From positions 1-32,652 of the forward strand of contig CALFLM010000063.1 in assembly GCA_937880075.1 (NCBI GenBank): DNA of 32,652 bases, given 5' to 3'. How positions within the stretch are numbered: the first letter of the stretch is position 1; every line of letters begins with the position of its first letter. The position numbers and the translations under genes are program-made. The stretch is from an uncultured Romboutsia sp. (GTDB lineage: Bacteria; Bacillota; Clostridia; Peptostreptococcales; Peptostreptococcaceae). Below the pieces are notes generated by a model. The model saw nothing but the letters and a program-made list of their open reading frames with translations. It had not been told where the DNA came from and made no database searches. Positions 16,070 through 24,850 of the stretch are shown in pieces.

Positions 16070-16090
16070 CCTCTTTATACTATATTAATA
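16057..16090 (+). promoter_or_regulatory. Possible promoter for the dUTPase gene
   Basis: ATTGAAATG (16057-16065) and TATATTAA (16081-16088), preceded by TAC, are spaced 20 nt apart, close to the -33/-7 pattern of the strong copies; TTTG is changed to ATTG. It overlaps the hairpin above. The start codon at 16185 would follow a leader of about 90 nt that has no gene. Confidence 0.4.
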
Positions 16091-16184
16091 TCATGATTAG
16101 AGATTGTTATTATTGACAAAGAAATTAAAGAAAGAGAAAATCTCAATAAGAGAAAGAAACACGTATTTAAATTGTAAATTAAAA

Positions 16185-16916
16185 ATGGGAAAGACATTAA
16201 GAATTTGGAATGAGTTTGGTGAGACACCTAAAGTAAGTTTTAAGGCAGCTGGTCAGGATTTCTTTGTACCACGATTGAATGGTAAGACAGTAGATAAGAA
16301 ACGCGCAGCATATTTTGCTTTTCAGAAATCATTTGATATTACTGAACCTGAGATTGCTGAGCTTTGTAATGAAACTACACGTATTTTGATGGAGAAGATT
16401 GGTGATGCTGTACGAGCAGATGAGAATACACTTGATACTGTACATTTGTTCTTAGCATTAGATAGTGTAATGACTAGAAACAATCATAATACTAGATTAG
16501 AGAAGTTGGCAGATTTTTGTGACCATCGTCTTGTTTATGATAAGAAAGAAGATCGAGTAGGTCTTTGGTTGGATTTTGGAGATCAGCTTAAAATAAATTC
16601 AGGTATTCATGAAGTATTGCCACATGACTATGCTGGTGTATTTTTGAACAAGTCTGGTAAAGGTAATGAAGGTTTTGATGTCCGTAGTCAGGTGATTGAC
16701 GAAGACTATGTTGGATGTGTACATCTTTCTATTTCTTTTACAAAAGATAAGAAGAGTCCAATTATTTGGTGTGGCGACAAGATTATTCAGCAGCTTATTC
16801 TTCCTATTTGGCAAGTATCTGATATTGATGAACTTTCTGAGGATGACTATAGAGAGTTGATGAAAGATTCTGAACGTGGAGAAAATGGATTTGGATCCCA
16901 AGATAATAAAAAGTAA
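16185..16916 (+). CDS. dut: dUTPase (dUTP diphosphatase), long form
   Basis: 243 aa from the ATG at 16185; a TTG 81 nt upstream in frame is less likely because the ATG has the usual A-rich upstream run and protein similarity begins there. The trimeric dUTPase motifs occur in order: KAAGQDFFVP (20-29), LNKSGKGNEGFDVRS (154-168), VIDEDYVGCVHL (170-181), GDKIIQQLI (197-205) and RGENGFGS (231-238), the last being the Phe-containing P-loop-like motif 5. It hydrolyses dUTP to dUMP and PPi, keeping uracil out of DNA and feeding dTMP synthesis. It is longer than the usual 140-160 aa because about 100 residues are inserted between motifs 1 and 2. Confidence 0.85.
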   Translation: MGKTLRIWNEFGETPKVSFKAAGQDFFVPRLNGKTVDKKRAAYFAFQKSFDITEPEIAELCNETTRILMEKIGDAVRADENTLDTVHLFLALDSVMTRNNHNTRLEKLADFCDHRLVYDKKEDRVGLWLDFGDQLKINSGIHEVLPHDYAGVFLNKSGKGNEGFDVRSQVIDEDYVGCVHLSISFTKDKKSPIIWCGDKIIQQLILPIWQVSDIDELSEDDYRELMKDSERGENGFGSQDNKK

Positions 16917-16924
16917 ATATAGGA

Positions 16925-17326
16925 ATGGAAGATTTGAATAATCTTGATATTAATATGCAAGATATGAAAGATAGGATGAAGGAATTAGACAAATGTATTA
17001 GTATGATGTATCATACATATCATGAATGCCCAATTCCAGATGATGATAAGTTGCTAAACTGGTCATTCAATCTTATTAAGCACCTAGAAGCAGCTAAACC
17101 GTATATTGCGCAACATTGTACTATTAGAAATACTTATCATGATTTTAATATGCAATTAGTAAAGTATGTTATGCCAATATATGAAGTATTGCAAAGATGT
17201 TATGACAATATGCCATGTCACATGAATGGTTCTGAACATCATATTTATCTTTATAACCAATTAGAAAGTTTGAAAAAATTGCTTTTTGATAAAGATGAAT
17301 GTAGATTGACTAAGAAAAAGAAATAA
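16925..17326 (+). CDS. Hypothetical helical protein (133 aa)
   Basis: 133 aa beginning MEDLNNLDINMQDMKDRM. Predicted almost fully helical, with heptad-like Leu/Met/Ile spacing in residues 1-30 and in the C-terminal third, several His and Cys residues, and a Lys-rich tail. The start is 8 nt after the dUTPase stop, preceded by AGGAA, the only Shine-Dalgarno-like sequence noticed. It is followed by a long hairpin. No known family; a coiled-coil adaptor is possible. Confidence 0.6.
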   Translation: MEDLNNLDINMQDMKDRMKELDKCISMMYHTYHECPIPDDDKLLNWSFNLIKHLEAAKPYIAQHCTIRNTYHDFNMQLVKYVMPIYEVLQRCYDNMPCHMNGSEHHIYLYNQLESLKKLLFDKDECRLTKKKK

Positions 17327-17331
17327 AATTG

Positions 17332-17388
17332 ATTGCTGTTTTCGTTTTACAATTTTTAATTAAGATTAAGTAAAACAGAAACAGCAAT
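17332..17388 (+). promoter_or_regulatory. Long hairpin ending 2 nt before a start codon
   Basis: A 19-nt left arm (17332-17350, starting ATTGCTGTTT) pairs with 17370-17388 (ending ACAGCAAT): 17 Watson-Crick pairs, one T-G wobble and one mismatch, around a 19-nt AT-rich loop. It fills the gap between the 133-aa gene and the 750-aa gene, whose ATG is at 17391. This placement would bury the initiation region. No T-run follows, so control of translation or RNase cleavage is more likely than intrinsic termination. Confidence 0.6.
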
Positions 17389-17390
17389 TT

Positions 17391-19643
17391 ATGTTATCAT
17401 TTCCAAGTACTCTAAATAAAGGTGGTTCTCACCTCATTACACCACAACAATCTAATTCTTTGAAAGATGTATTGAATAATTCATTAAGATCTGCATTTAA
17501 TGCTGCAGTATCAAAAGCAACATCTGGACAAGGTTATGATACTGATGGTATAAGATATAATGAAGATAGGGACACTTCTTCACTGATAGATGATTTAGAT
17601 TTCTCTTCACATCCAACAGTAAAATATGAATCAAATATGTTGGCACCTCCTGCTAGTAAAAACAATGAAACAAATAAGCAAGCAGTCATTTGGACACCAA
17701 CCCATATGAATAATGAGATATTTCAAGTGGTGAATAATTACAGATGTTTCTTATCTAATATGCTTATAGAAACAGGAAATGATGGTGAAGTAAAAGGTTC
17801 TAATGGAAAGATGTATAAGACTTTACCAGTATATGGTATAATGGAAAATGTTCCTTTGATGGATGGTACATTTCTTTCTAAACATGACAGAAAAGAAATA
17901 GCTAATTTGGATGATTGTTCTATAAGAGAGTTGGTTAACCTCAGTTCTGTAAGAAAGTCTATACTTGGTAATGCAAGATACAAGTATGCAGATTTCATGT
18001 ATTGTAAAGATCTTGGAAAGATTTCTAACAATCACATGATAACTTTACGTAAGTTTGCTATTCCTGTTGGTGACAATATATTCAGATCAACAGTTACAAC
18101 AACAGCAGCTGAAGGTAAGCAAGACCCAATGTCTACTATTGGTGATGTTGGAAGAATGATTACTTGGTTTGATACTGATGACAATAAGCTTAGTGATATC
18201 ATGTCTTATGAATATGAAGCTTCTTGGAAAAAGCTTGATGCTAAAATACAACAGTTGGATTCTCAAGAAGATGACGAAGGTAGAGGTATAGCTGGTAAAA
18301 TCATAAACAACTTAAGTCCTGGTTATAACCTGCAATCTGCACATGGTATCAATTCAGGTGGTTTGCTTGGTCAATTGATGAACAGTATGGGTATAGGTGC
18401 AAATACACATGAATATCAGCATAATGATGTTGCATTAGGTAGAAACTATGACAACAACAAAGTATATACTCCAAGAGATACAATTCAAGATACCCACATA
18501 TATGAAGGTAAGCTTACATTCAAACATGAATTTACTTTAAATTTCTCTTATAAGTTGAGAGCTTATGACAACATCAACCCTAAGTCTGCTTTCTTAGATT
18601 TGCTTGGTAACATCCTAACCGTCACATATAGAAAAGGAACATTCTGGGGAGGAAAGAGTGAAATATTAGGAGCTAAACCTAATAAAGCAGGATGGCAGAA
18701 ATACAATAATGTATTAGATGGATTGTCTAAAGCAGGTGGTGACTTATGGAAAAACATATTCCACCTTGAGGGTTCAAACACTGATACTATTGGTGGAGCA
18801 TTAACCCAATTCAATGGTGCTCTTCTTGATATAGCTAAAGGTGCAGGATTAGATCTTGGTAAGATGGCAAATAATGCTTTACAAGGGGCTAAAGATTTCT
18901 TGTCTGGTAATATGACTATGGGTGAAGTTGTAAATAAAATTGGTTCTGCAGCCCAAATGACAGCTCAAAAGATGGCAGAGATGAATCTTGGGCAAGCAAT
19001 GATGGGTTCTATAAAGAATAAATTAGGCCGACCATCATTATATGCTTTTGACTCATTGCTTACTGGAGCTAAAGTAGGTCTTTGGCATGTTACTATAGGT
19101 AATCCAAAGAATCCTATTGCAACATTTGGAAATCTTATAATGACAAATGCAAAAATAACACATAGTGGACCATTAGGATTTGATGATTTCCCAACAGACT
19201 TACATGTATCCGTATCATTAAAACATGCTATGTCAAGAGATGCCACAGAAATATCTAAGATGTATACTAAAGGTCAGAATGGAATATACTTATCATTATG
19301 TTCTCCTTACAATACTATAGAATTTAATGATGGACAAAAAGCTAGTACAAACATAAACTTAGAAACCCTACCAGAAACACCTTCTAAAGTTCAAGTAAAT
19401 AATGCAACAAAACCACAAGAAAAACCTAAAGAAAATCAGAAAGATGCAGATAATGAAAAGAAAGATGATAAAGATTTGATGGATGATGAGATAAATAATA
19501 GTAAAAAAGATAAACCTTTAGATTTAATTCCTGGTAAAGCAAATACAGCATTTGATAGTCCATCAACTACACAATATACTAGATTTGCTTGGAGTGGTTG
19601 CGATACAGAAGAATTCATAACATCTAAAGATGAAATGCGTTAA
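17391..19643 (+). CDS. Large tail/baseplate-like structural protein (750 aa)
   Basis: 750 aa. No signal peptide. The first half includes a Thr/Asp/Ser-rich region; a middle region (about 430-560) is rich in Gly, Ala and Leu with helix-like repeats; then comes GLWHVTIGNPKNPI followed by GNLIMTNAKITHSGPLGFDDFPTDL. This phrase resembles segments of large phage tail-tube or baseplate proteins where a conserved WHVTIGNP-type stretch precedes a GPLG-F/Y-DD-P motif. The C-terminus is a Lys/Glu/Asp-rich tail. Genes downstream encode nucleotide kinase, lysozyme and another virion-like protein. Assignment to tail is inference. Confidence 0.7.
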   Translation: MLSFPSTLNKGGSHLITPQQSNSLKDVLNNSLRSAFNAAVSKATSGQGYDTDGIRYNEDRDTSSLIDDLDFSSHPTVKYESNMLAPPASKNNETNKQAVIWTPTHMNNEIFQVVNNYRCFLSNMLIETGNDGEVKGSNGKMYKTLPVYGIMENVPLMDGTFLSKHDRKEIANLDDCSIRELVNLSSVRKSILGNARYKYADFMYCKDLGKISNNHMITLRKFAIPVGDNIFRSTVTTTAAEGKQDPMSTIGDVGRMITWFDTDDNKLSDIMSYEYEASWKKLDAKIQQLDSQEDDEGRGIAGKIINNLSPGYNLQSAHGINSGGLLGQLMNSMGIGANTHEYQHNDVALGRNYDNNKVYTPRDTIQDTHIYEGKLTFKHEFTLNFSYKLRAYDNINPKSAFLDLLGNILTVTYRKGTFWGGKSEILGAKPNKAGWQKYNNVLDGLSKAGGDLWKNIFHLEGSNTDTIGGALTQFNGALLDIAKGAGLDLGKMANNALQGAKDFLSGNMTMGEVVNKIGSAAQMTAQKMAEMNLGQAMMGSIKNKLGRPSLYAFDSLLTGAKVGLWHVTIGNPKNPIATFGNLIMTNAKITHSGPLGFDDFPTDLHVSVSLKHAMSRDATEISKMYTKGQNGIYLSLCSPYNTIEFNDGQKASTNINLETLPETPSKVQVNNATKPQEKPKENQKDADNEKKDDKDLMDDEINNSKKDKPLDLIPGKANTAFDSPSTTQYTRFAWSGCDTEEFITSKDEMR

Positions 19644-19668
19644 TCATTATTTCTATATTTTACTTATA
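19631..19668 (+). promoter_or_regulatory. Partial promoter match before the dNMP kinase gene
   Basis: TTCTATATTTTAC starts at 19651, as in the strong promoters, but the expected TTTG box 20 nt upstream (19631) reads TGAA, inside the end of the 750-aa gene. The -7 part is good and the -33 part poor, so activity is doubtful. Confidence 0.3.
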
Positions 19669-19688
19669 GAATAAAAACATAATAGAGA

Positions 19689-20753
19689 ATGAAAAGAGTA
19701 TTATATATTGGTTTGAATGGTTATGCCGGATCTGGAAAAGATACAGTTGCAAAGATGTTGTCACATATTTTGAATTATTCATTTTCAGATAAAGAAAGTG
19801 CTTGGGATAGTTTCAAGAGAAATTTCAATCCAGAAGAAACAGCAACATTTCCTCCTGATAAGATGTATAATAAGTGTATGTGCATTGCTTTTGCCGACCA
19901 ATTGAAGGAATTGTGTGCTAATATGTTCCAAGTAAATGTAGAATATTTCTATACATCAAAAGCTAATTCTTGGATATGTATCAATAAAGGATTTGAATTT
20001 ACTAAAGAGAAACCAGATCCTAAACATATTATAACAGCTGAAGATTATTATGTGAATACAAGTATGTATCAAGAATCTAATGATAAATTCTATATGTCAT
20101 TAAGAGAAATTCTTGTTTATGTTGGTACTTATGTATTGCAGAATTCTATTTCTAAAAGAATATTTACAAATGTTGTAGAAAAGAAAATTAATCAAAGAAC
20201 GAATCTTGAGTATGCCATTTGCACAGATGTACGATTCTTGCATGAATTTGATTTTATCAGGACACATCAGGGTATAATGATAAATATTGTCAGAAATGGA
20301 ATTACACAATTGAACAATGTTGCTGAACATGATTTGGATGATGAAGAAAATTTTGATTTCACTATAGAAAACAATTCTGATTATGAATCTTTGTTCTATC
20401 AAGTTTGGGACATGGTAAATGAAAATGTCAGATTTAAGAATATAACTATCAATTTATATTCTCATGATTGCTCTGATAATTTCATGGTTTTAGATGAGTT
20501 ACCAGTTAAAGATACATATAGAAACCATGGGTATATCTGGTATCTTGTTTCAGAATATGGTGCTTCTAGAGTGGCACATAATAATGGACAGATAATTTTC
20601 ATAGATCCATCAGGTGGTCCAATGATAGAGGTTGGAACATTATTGAACCAATATTCTGATATAAGCAATATATTGAATGAATATCATAAAGTAAAGAAAA
20701 TATGGTTTGATACTATTACGGGTCGACCGATGATAGAAACAGAAAAACCTTAA
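19689..20753 (+). CDS. Deoxynucleoside monophosphate kinase, T4 gp1-like
   Basis: 354 aa. The N-terminus has a P-loop of the form GYAGSGKDTVAK (Lys17, Asp18, Thr19), the GSGKDT variant typical of phage dNMP kinases. Further features are FADQLKELC, a helix SLREILVYVGTYVLQNSI, and ICTDVRFLHEFDFIR followed by IMINIVRNG, the core strand and nucleotide-binding regions of the T4 gene 1 family. It phosphorylates dNMPs to dNDPs, the step before an NDP kinase; an NDPK-like gene is present at 6538-6978. The C-terminal ~120 residues (LPVKDTYRNHGYIWYLV and onwards) exceed the kinase domain and look like an extra alpha/beta module. A 12-bp hairpin follows. Confidence 0.8.
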   Translation: MKRVLYIGLNGYAGSGKDTVAKMLSHILNYSFSDKESAWDSFKRNFNPEETATFPPDKMYNKCMCIAFADQLKELCANMFQVNVEYFYTSKANSWICINKGFEFTKEKPDPKHIITAEDYYVNTSMYQESNDKFYMSLREILVYVGTYVLQNSISKRIFTNVVEKKINQRTNLEYAICTDVRFLHEFDFIRTHQGIMINIVRNGITQLNNVAEHDLDDEENFDFTIENNSDYESLFYQVWDMVNENVRFKNITINLYSHDCSDNFMVLDELPVKDTYRNHGYIWYLVSEYGASRVAHNNGQIIFIDPSGGPMIEVGTLLNQYSDISNILNEYHKVKKIWFDTITGRPMIETEKP

Positions 20754-20770
20754 AAAGACTTTAGGTTTAC

Positions 20771-20810
20771 AATGTGGAATATTTTTATTAAATTAAAGAT
20801 ATTCCACATT
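20771..20810 (+). terminator. Perfect 12-bp inverted repeat after the dNMP kinase gene
   Basis: AATGTGGAATAT (20771-20782) and ATATTCCACATT (20799-20810) are perfect complements with a 16-nt AT-rich loop, in the 70-bp gap before the next start at 20824. The 3' flank TCATTTATAT is T-rich but not a run, so it is a weak terminator or an RNA-processing hairpin. Confidence 0.55.
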
Positions 20811-20823
20811 TCATTTATATATC

Positions 20824-21624
20824 ATGTTTGAATTCTTCACTAAAATGATCGAGGAATTTGGTGGCCTAGGATTATCTATACTGGTCTTAGGTGGCTTGCT
20901 ATATTTCTTGATATCTCGTTCTGATAAAAAATCAGAAAAGTCTATAGCAGATTTATCTGAAAACATATCTACTACATTAGCTAACCAAAATAAAGATTTG
21001 TTAAATACATTGACTTCATCAAATAATCAAATGCAAGCTAATCTGATAAATTTGATAGGAAAAACTATGAATCTTAGAGATCAGAATGTAGTAAAATTAC
21101 ATAATGCTAGTATGAACCATAGAATGGATATATCTGACAAAATGCAAAAGATGCTATTTGAAATGATGAATTTCTATCATGCTAGAAGATGTGGTGTAAT
21201 GGAATTCCATAATAGTACAAGTAATTTGAATAATCTCAGTTTCTTATGGTATGATTTGTCTTATGAAAATATGCAAAGAAATGTTACACCTATATCAGGA
21301 CAAGTAAAAAATCTTCAACTTTCAATACTTTCTCCTGTTATGACAGACCTTATAAATAATGATGGTATTGTAGTATATAGAAGTTCTGAAATTAAAAAAC
21401 TAGAACAAAGATCACCTGTATTGTATGACCATTTGAAAAACAAAATTAATGCTAGCAATATGATTTATGCAGGGCTTTATAACTGTGACAATAATTTAAT
21501 AGGAATTGTATTCTTGGAATATAATGACTTTTTCAAATATCCAGAAGATATAATAGATTTACATGATATCAAAGAAAGGGCTAGTGGAATATCACAGCTT
21601 CTTGAATTCAAAAGTATGGTTTGA
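20824..21624 (+). CDS. Membrane-anchored GAF-like protein (266 aa)
   Basis: 266 aa. A single hydrophobic segment (residues about 13-31, GGLGLSILVLGGLLYFLIS) is followed by a coiled-coil-like stretch (about 38-110, with many Asn, Gln and Leu), then a globular domain from about 115: VMEFHNSTSN, and MIYAGLYNCDNNLIGIVFLEY, a pair of strands typical of GAF or related sensor folds. The C-terminus has an amphipathic helix. It lies 9 nt before the peptidoglycan hydrolase. Layout (one TM plus large domain next to lysozyme) recalls T4 holin topology, but the domain type differs; signalling or envelope sensing is an alternative. Confidence 0.6.
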   Translation: MFEFFTKMIEEFGGLGLSILVLGGLLYFLISRSDKKSEKSIADLSENISTTLANQNKDLLNTLTSSNNQMQANLINLIGKTMNLRDQNVVKLHNASMNHRMDISDKMQKMLFEMMNFYHARRCGVMEFHNSTSNLNNLSFLWYDLSYENMQRNVTPISGQVKNLQLSILSPVMTDLINNDGIVVYRSSEIKKLEQRSPVLYDHLKNKINASNMIYAGLYNCDNNLIGIVFLEYNDFFKYPEDIIDLHDIKERASGISQLLEFKSMV

Positions 21625-21633
21625 TGATTGCTT

Positions 21634-23121
21634 ATGGGTTTACTTGATACATTAAAGACTTTGATAGAGGATACTCCAGAAAGTAAAAAACCTAAACAAA
21701 CAAATAAGAACAAATCTTCTGATAGTACTGCTAAGTCAAATAAGGCTGAATTAGATAAAGTAAAGAAAGATGCATATAAACCTAATGGCATAGATCCGTC
21801 TGTTAGTGAACCACAATGGGTATTAGCAGATGAAGAAGATGCAACCCATGAATTGATGAAAAATCTTACATGGGCTCGAAATCAACTTGGTAAAGAGATA
21901 CTTGAATCATTTTTAGAGTATGATGAAAGAAACATTAAAGGTGGACATGAATATCATAATTTGTTAGAAGAAGAATTTGATGCCAATCAAGATCTGTCTT
22001 TGAAATATGATAATGAAGCTTATTGTGAAGAAGAGAAAAACTACCAAGAAAATAAAGTGGGGGCTACCAATTATGTTGATCCAGATAAATCCATAGGTGA
22101 TCTTGTTCTTGAATGGATGAAGACTGGACACTTCACTGGATCATTCGATTTAAGTTCTTTTGGTATGGATTTTTCTGGTGGTGTTGTTGGAAACTGGGAT
22201 TTAGGAAAATCTATCAATCATTTAGTAAGTGCTTCTCATGAAAAGTCTACACACAGATGCGCTAGATATGTGAGAGAAGCTATAGAAGCTGGTGGGCTTT
22301 CTTTAGCAGGTCATCCAGAAAATGCCATAGAATATGTAAGATTTCTACCAACAGTAGGATTTAGGCATATAAAGACTATAAAGTATGATAACCCATATAA
22401 GACTTATATGAGGGAAGCAATGCCTGGTGATATAGCGGTTATGGCGAACCCTAAAGGAGGACCTGGTCATATATGTATGTATACTGGTAAACAGTGGATA
22501 TCAGATTTCAGACAACCAAGAGCTTGGGTGTATGGAGGTCAATGTGGTCTTCTATATATATTTAGATATACGGCAATTACACAAGGAATGAAAATGGGAA
22601 ATCTTTCAGCAGGAGCATCTGGTGTAAGTCAAGAAATGTTCAATGCAATATGTCATTTTGAAACCGGTCACAGTTATGGTTATCAAATGACACCTAAGGA
22701 TTTGAATGGATATGGACATGACAAAGGACATAAGACTTATGGTTATGGTTTGTTAGTTCATCCAAATGGAAAATACATGGATCAAATAAAACCAAGGTGG
22801 ACACAAAGAGAATTAGAAGCATTATATGTTACCCATGTTCAGCAGTTCAGTTCTACAGTCAGAAAATGGGCGGCTAAAAATGGGTTGCAATTAGCACAAA
22901 ACCAAATAGATGCCATAACCTCTGCAGTATTTAATTATGGTCCAGGATTTTTGACTATGTCAAAATATAAAGTATGTGCTTTAATAGCAAGTCATGCACC
23001 TATGCGGACTATTTGGTCTACTTGGTCAACATTGTCAGATCATAGAGGATTAGCTGGTTTGAAGAAACGTCGTAGATGGGAAGCAAATTGGTATATTGGA
23101 AAGAAAACACCTCTCCCATAA
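21634..23121 (+). CDS. Modular peptidoglycan hydrolase: CHAP/NlpC-like + GH24-like lysozyme
   Basis: 495 aa from ATG 21634; a TTG at 21628 is a weaker start. Residues 1-180 are charged, linker-like and helical with no signal peptide. Then a CHAP/NlpC-like cysteine peptidase: STHRCARYVREAIEAGG (Cys209), MPGDIAVMANP and GPGHICMYTG (His279). Then a GH24-type muramidase: ICHFETGHSYGY (Glu343), GHKTYGYGLL, QIDAITSAVFNYGPG and GLKKRRRWEANWYIG. The two domains would cut the stem peptide and the glycan strand. With a long N-terminal extension and virion-like neighbours, a tail-associated lysin that drills the envelope is as likely as an endolysin. Between the two domains lies an RYTAITQG linker. Confidence 0.85.
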   Translation: MGLLDTLKTLIEDTPESKKPKQTNKNKSSDSTAKSNKAELDKVKKDAYKPNGIDPSVSEPQWVLADEEDATHELMKNLTWARNQLGKEILESFLEYDERNIKGGHEYHNLLEEEFDANQDLSLKYDNEAYCEEEKNYQENKVGATNYVDPDKSIGDLVLEWMKTGHFTGSFDLSSFGMDFSGGVVGNWDLGKSINHLVSASHEKSTHRCARYVREAIEAGGLSLAGHPENAIEYVRFLPTVGFRHIKTIKYDNPYKTYMREAMPGDIAVMANPKGGPGHICMYTGKQWISDFRQPRAWVYGGQCGLLYIFRYTAITQGMKMGNLSAGASGVSQEMFNAICHFETGHSYGYQMTPKDLNGYGHDKGHKTYGYGLLVHPNGKYMDQIKPRWTQRELEALYVTHVQQFSSTVRKWAAKNGLQLAQNQIDAITSAVFNYGPGFLTMSKYKVCALIASHAPMRTIWSTWSTLSDHRGLAGLKKRRRWEANWYIGKKTPLP

Positions 23122-23142
23122 AATTTAGTTATATGCAATATT

Positions 23143-24783
23143 ATGGATTTCAATAGTTGTATGCCTGCTCAGGAGGTATTGTTGACAATGGCTATTAATG
23201 ATATGTCATCAATATCTATACTTGGGTGTGATGATGTAAAATATGACACCTCTTGTTTAGAAGTGGCATGGAGTTATGATGGTATCAATTGGTCATGTTT
23301 TGCTTCTTATAATGATGCAGAAAGAATACTAGTTGATAGTCCATCTGATTTCTATATAAAGTTTAAAGTAAATGGTATTGTTAATGATGTAAAAGATGGC
23401 GATGAAAGTGTAGACTATACTACATCAATTGCCTCTGGCATCTCATCACCATCTTGTGAATCATCTAGTAAATACAATCCTTATGCTGGTCTTACTTCAG
23501 CTATAGCTTTGCAACAATCATTGTCTGATAGTGTTGCTTGTATGATTGGTATACCTATATATTATTTCAAACTTAAACCTGATTCTGGTTCTAAAGATAT
23601 CACATTTAAAGAGTATACTCTTATGAATGTAGAATCAGTAAAGCAGATAAAACTTATAGTAAATGAAGGTCAGATGCCAAGCAGCAAACCAGAATTTTCT
23701 GATTTTGGATTAGATTGGCAAACAGATTGGGAAACTGAGATAAGCAAGACGATGTTTGCTACAGCTTTTGGAATTACTGCACAACCAATGGAAGGTGATT
23801 TGATATATATTCCAATGATGAAGAGAATGTGGATGGTAAATGAAGCATACGAAGAGAAGAATGGTTCATTGATGTGGAACAATACCACATTCAAATTAGC
23901 ATTAGTAAAATATCAAGAAAAAGGTTCTGTTGACTTGGGAGATTTTGATTCTACTATAGATAGCTTAGTAAAGACAAAGTATGAAGATTTATTTGGTGAT
24001 AAAGAAGGATTAGATAGTGAAGAAGAAACAACAGAAGCACCAACGTATTCTGGAAATGGTATGTACCCTGTATATGAATCTGATTCTTGCAGAAAATATG
24101 TTACATCGGAAGGTACAAACTTTGTAGATACAAACATCTATCAAAAAGGAACATTGATAAGTGACAGATGCTACAAATTTGATCCATCATCATTATATAG
24201 ACTTAAGAATAAGATAGTATACCAAAGAAAATATTGTGGAGAAGAAGGTAGCACAAGTATTATTGTTGGTTTGAATGGAATGTATGAATATGATTCTGAA
24301 CTCATAAAGATAGGTCATATTATACTGAGATTGAAAATGACAAACAGAAGAATCAAAGTAAGCTTAGATAATGTAGAAGATTGTTCTGTATACTTACCTA
24401 AGCAAGATTCTAATATAACTGACAATCATTATTTCATATATCTAAGATGGTCTAAATCTAGAAATGTAATAGAATTAGGGGTTTCAGAATATTCTTATAA
24501 TGAAAATATCCCTCTATATAAGCTACAACCAGCACATTACAAGTTTGACTTGAATAATTTGATAGCACATAAAGTAGCAAAATGGAATGTAGAAATGGTA
24601 GAAGATGAAAAGCAAGATGTAATGATAAATGGTATACCTGGGACAGTTACTAACTTCAAGCTTTTTGATTCATATATAGATAATTTATCAGAATTACTGC
24701 AACAGTATCCTACAAACCAACATCTTATAATAAATGATACAGCTAGAAAGATAATAGATATGCAAGGAAGTGCAAGTGCATAA
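23143..24783 (+). CDS. Putative baseplate/tail structural protein (546 aa)
   Basis: 546 aa with several short beta-rich regions: LEVAWSYDGINWSCF near the N-terminus, a middle part with GDLIYIPMMKRMWMVNEAYEEKNG (about residues 220-250), an acidic linker (LDSEEETTEAP), and a C-terminal beta-rich domain (LIKIGHIILRLKMTNRR and onwards). No signal peptide or enzyme motif. It follows the lysin gene by 21 nt and is the last gene before an AT-rich gap with a promoter. Late position and composition suggest a virion protein of the tail or baseplate; the family is not recognised. Confidence 0.65.
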   Translation: MDFNSCMPAQEVLLTMAINDMSSISILGCDDVKYDTSCLEVAWSYDGINWSCFASYNDAERILVDSPSDFYIKFKVNGIVNDVKDGDESVDYTTSIASGISSPSCESSSKYNPYAGLTSAIALQQSLSDSVACMIGIPIYYFKLKPDSGSKDITFKEYTLMNVESVKQIKLIVNEGQMPSSKPEFSDFGLDWQTDWETEISKTMFATAFGITAQPMEGDLIYIPMMKRMWMVNEAYEEKNGSLMWNNTTFKLALVKYQEKGSVDLGDFDSTIDSLVKTKYEDLFGDKEGLDSEEETTEAPTYSGNGMYPVYESDSCRKYVTSEGTNFVDTNIYQKGTLISDRCYKFDPSSLYRLKNKIVYQRKYCGEEGSTSIIVGLNGMYEYDSELIKIGHIILRLKMTNRRIKVSLDNVEDCSVYLPKQDSNITDNHYFIYLRWSKSRNVIELGVSEYSYNENIPLYKLQPAHYKFDLNNLIAHKVAKWNVEMVEDEKQDVMINGIPGTVTNFKLFDSYIDNLSELLQQYPTNQHLIINDTARKIIDMQGSASA

Positions 24784-24797
24784 TTTTTTAAAAATTA

Positions 24798-24835
24798 TTT
24801 GAAATTAAATTATTCTTTTCTATTTTATCTCTGAA
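24798..24835 (+). promoter_or_regulatory. -33/-7 type promoter before the 93-aa gene
   Basis: TTTGAAATT at 24798 and TTCTATTTTATCT at 24818 keep the 20-nt start-to-start spacing of the other strong copies. It is followed by an A-rich leader (AAAAAATAATGATT) that matches the leader of the Nudix gene at 27008 almost base for base. Confidence 0.7.
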
Positions 24836-24850
24836 CAAAAAATAATGATT

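Noticed and set aside
16104..16184. N-terminal extension of the dUTPase from the TTG at 16104
   Set aside because: TTG is a poor start here, the extra 27 residues are Lys-rich with no family similarity, and ATG 16185 has the typical A-rich upstream sequence.
24784..24797. Terminator at the A/T palindrome after the 546-aa gene
   Set aside because: The stem is only A-T pairs of low stability and could arise by chance in such AT-rich DNA.
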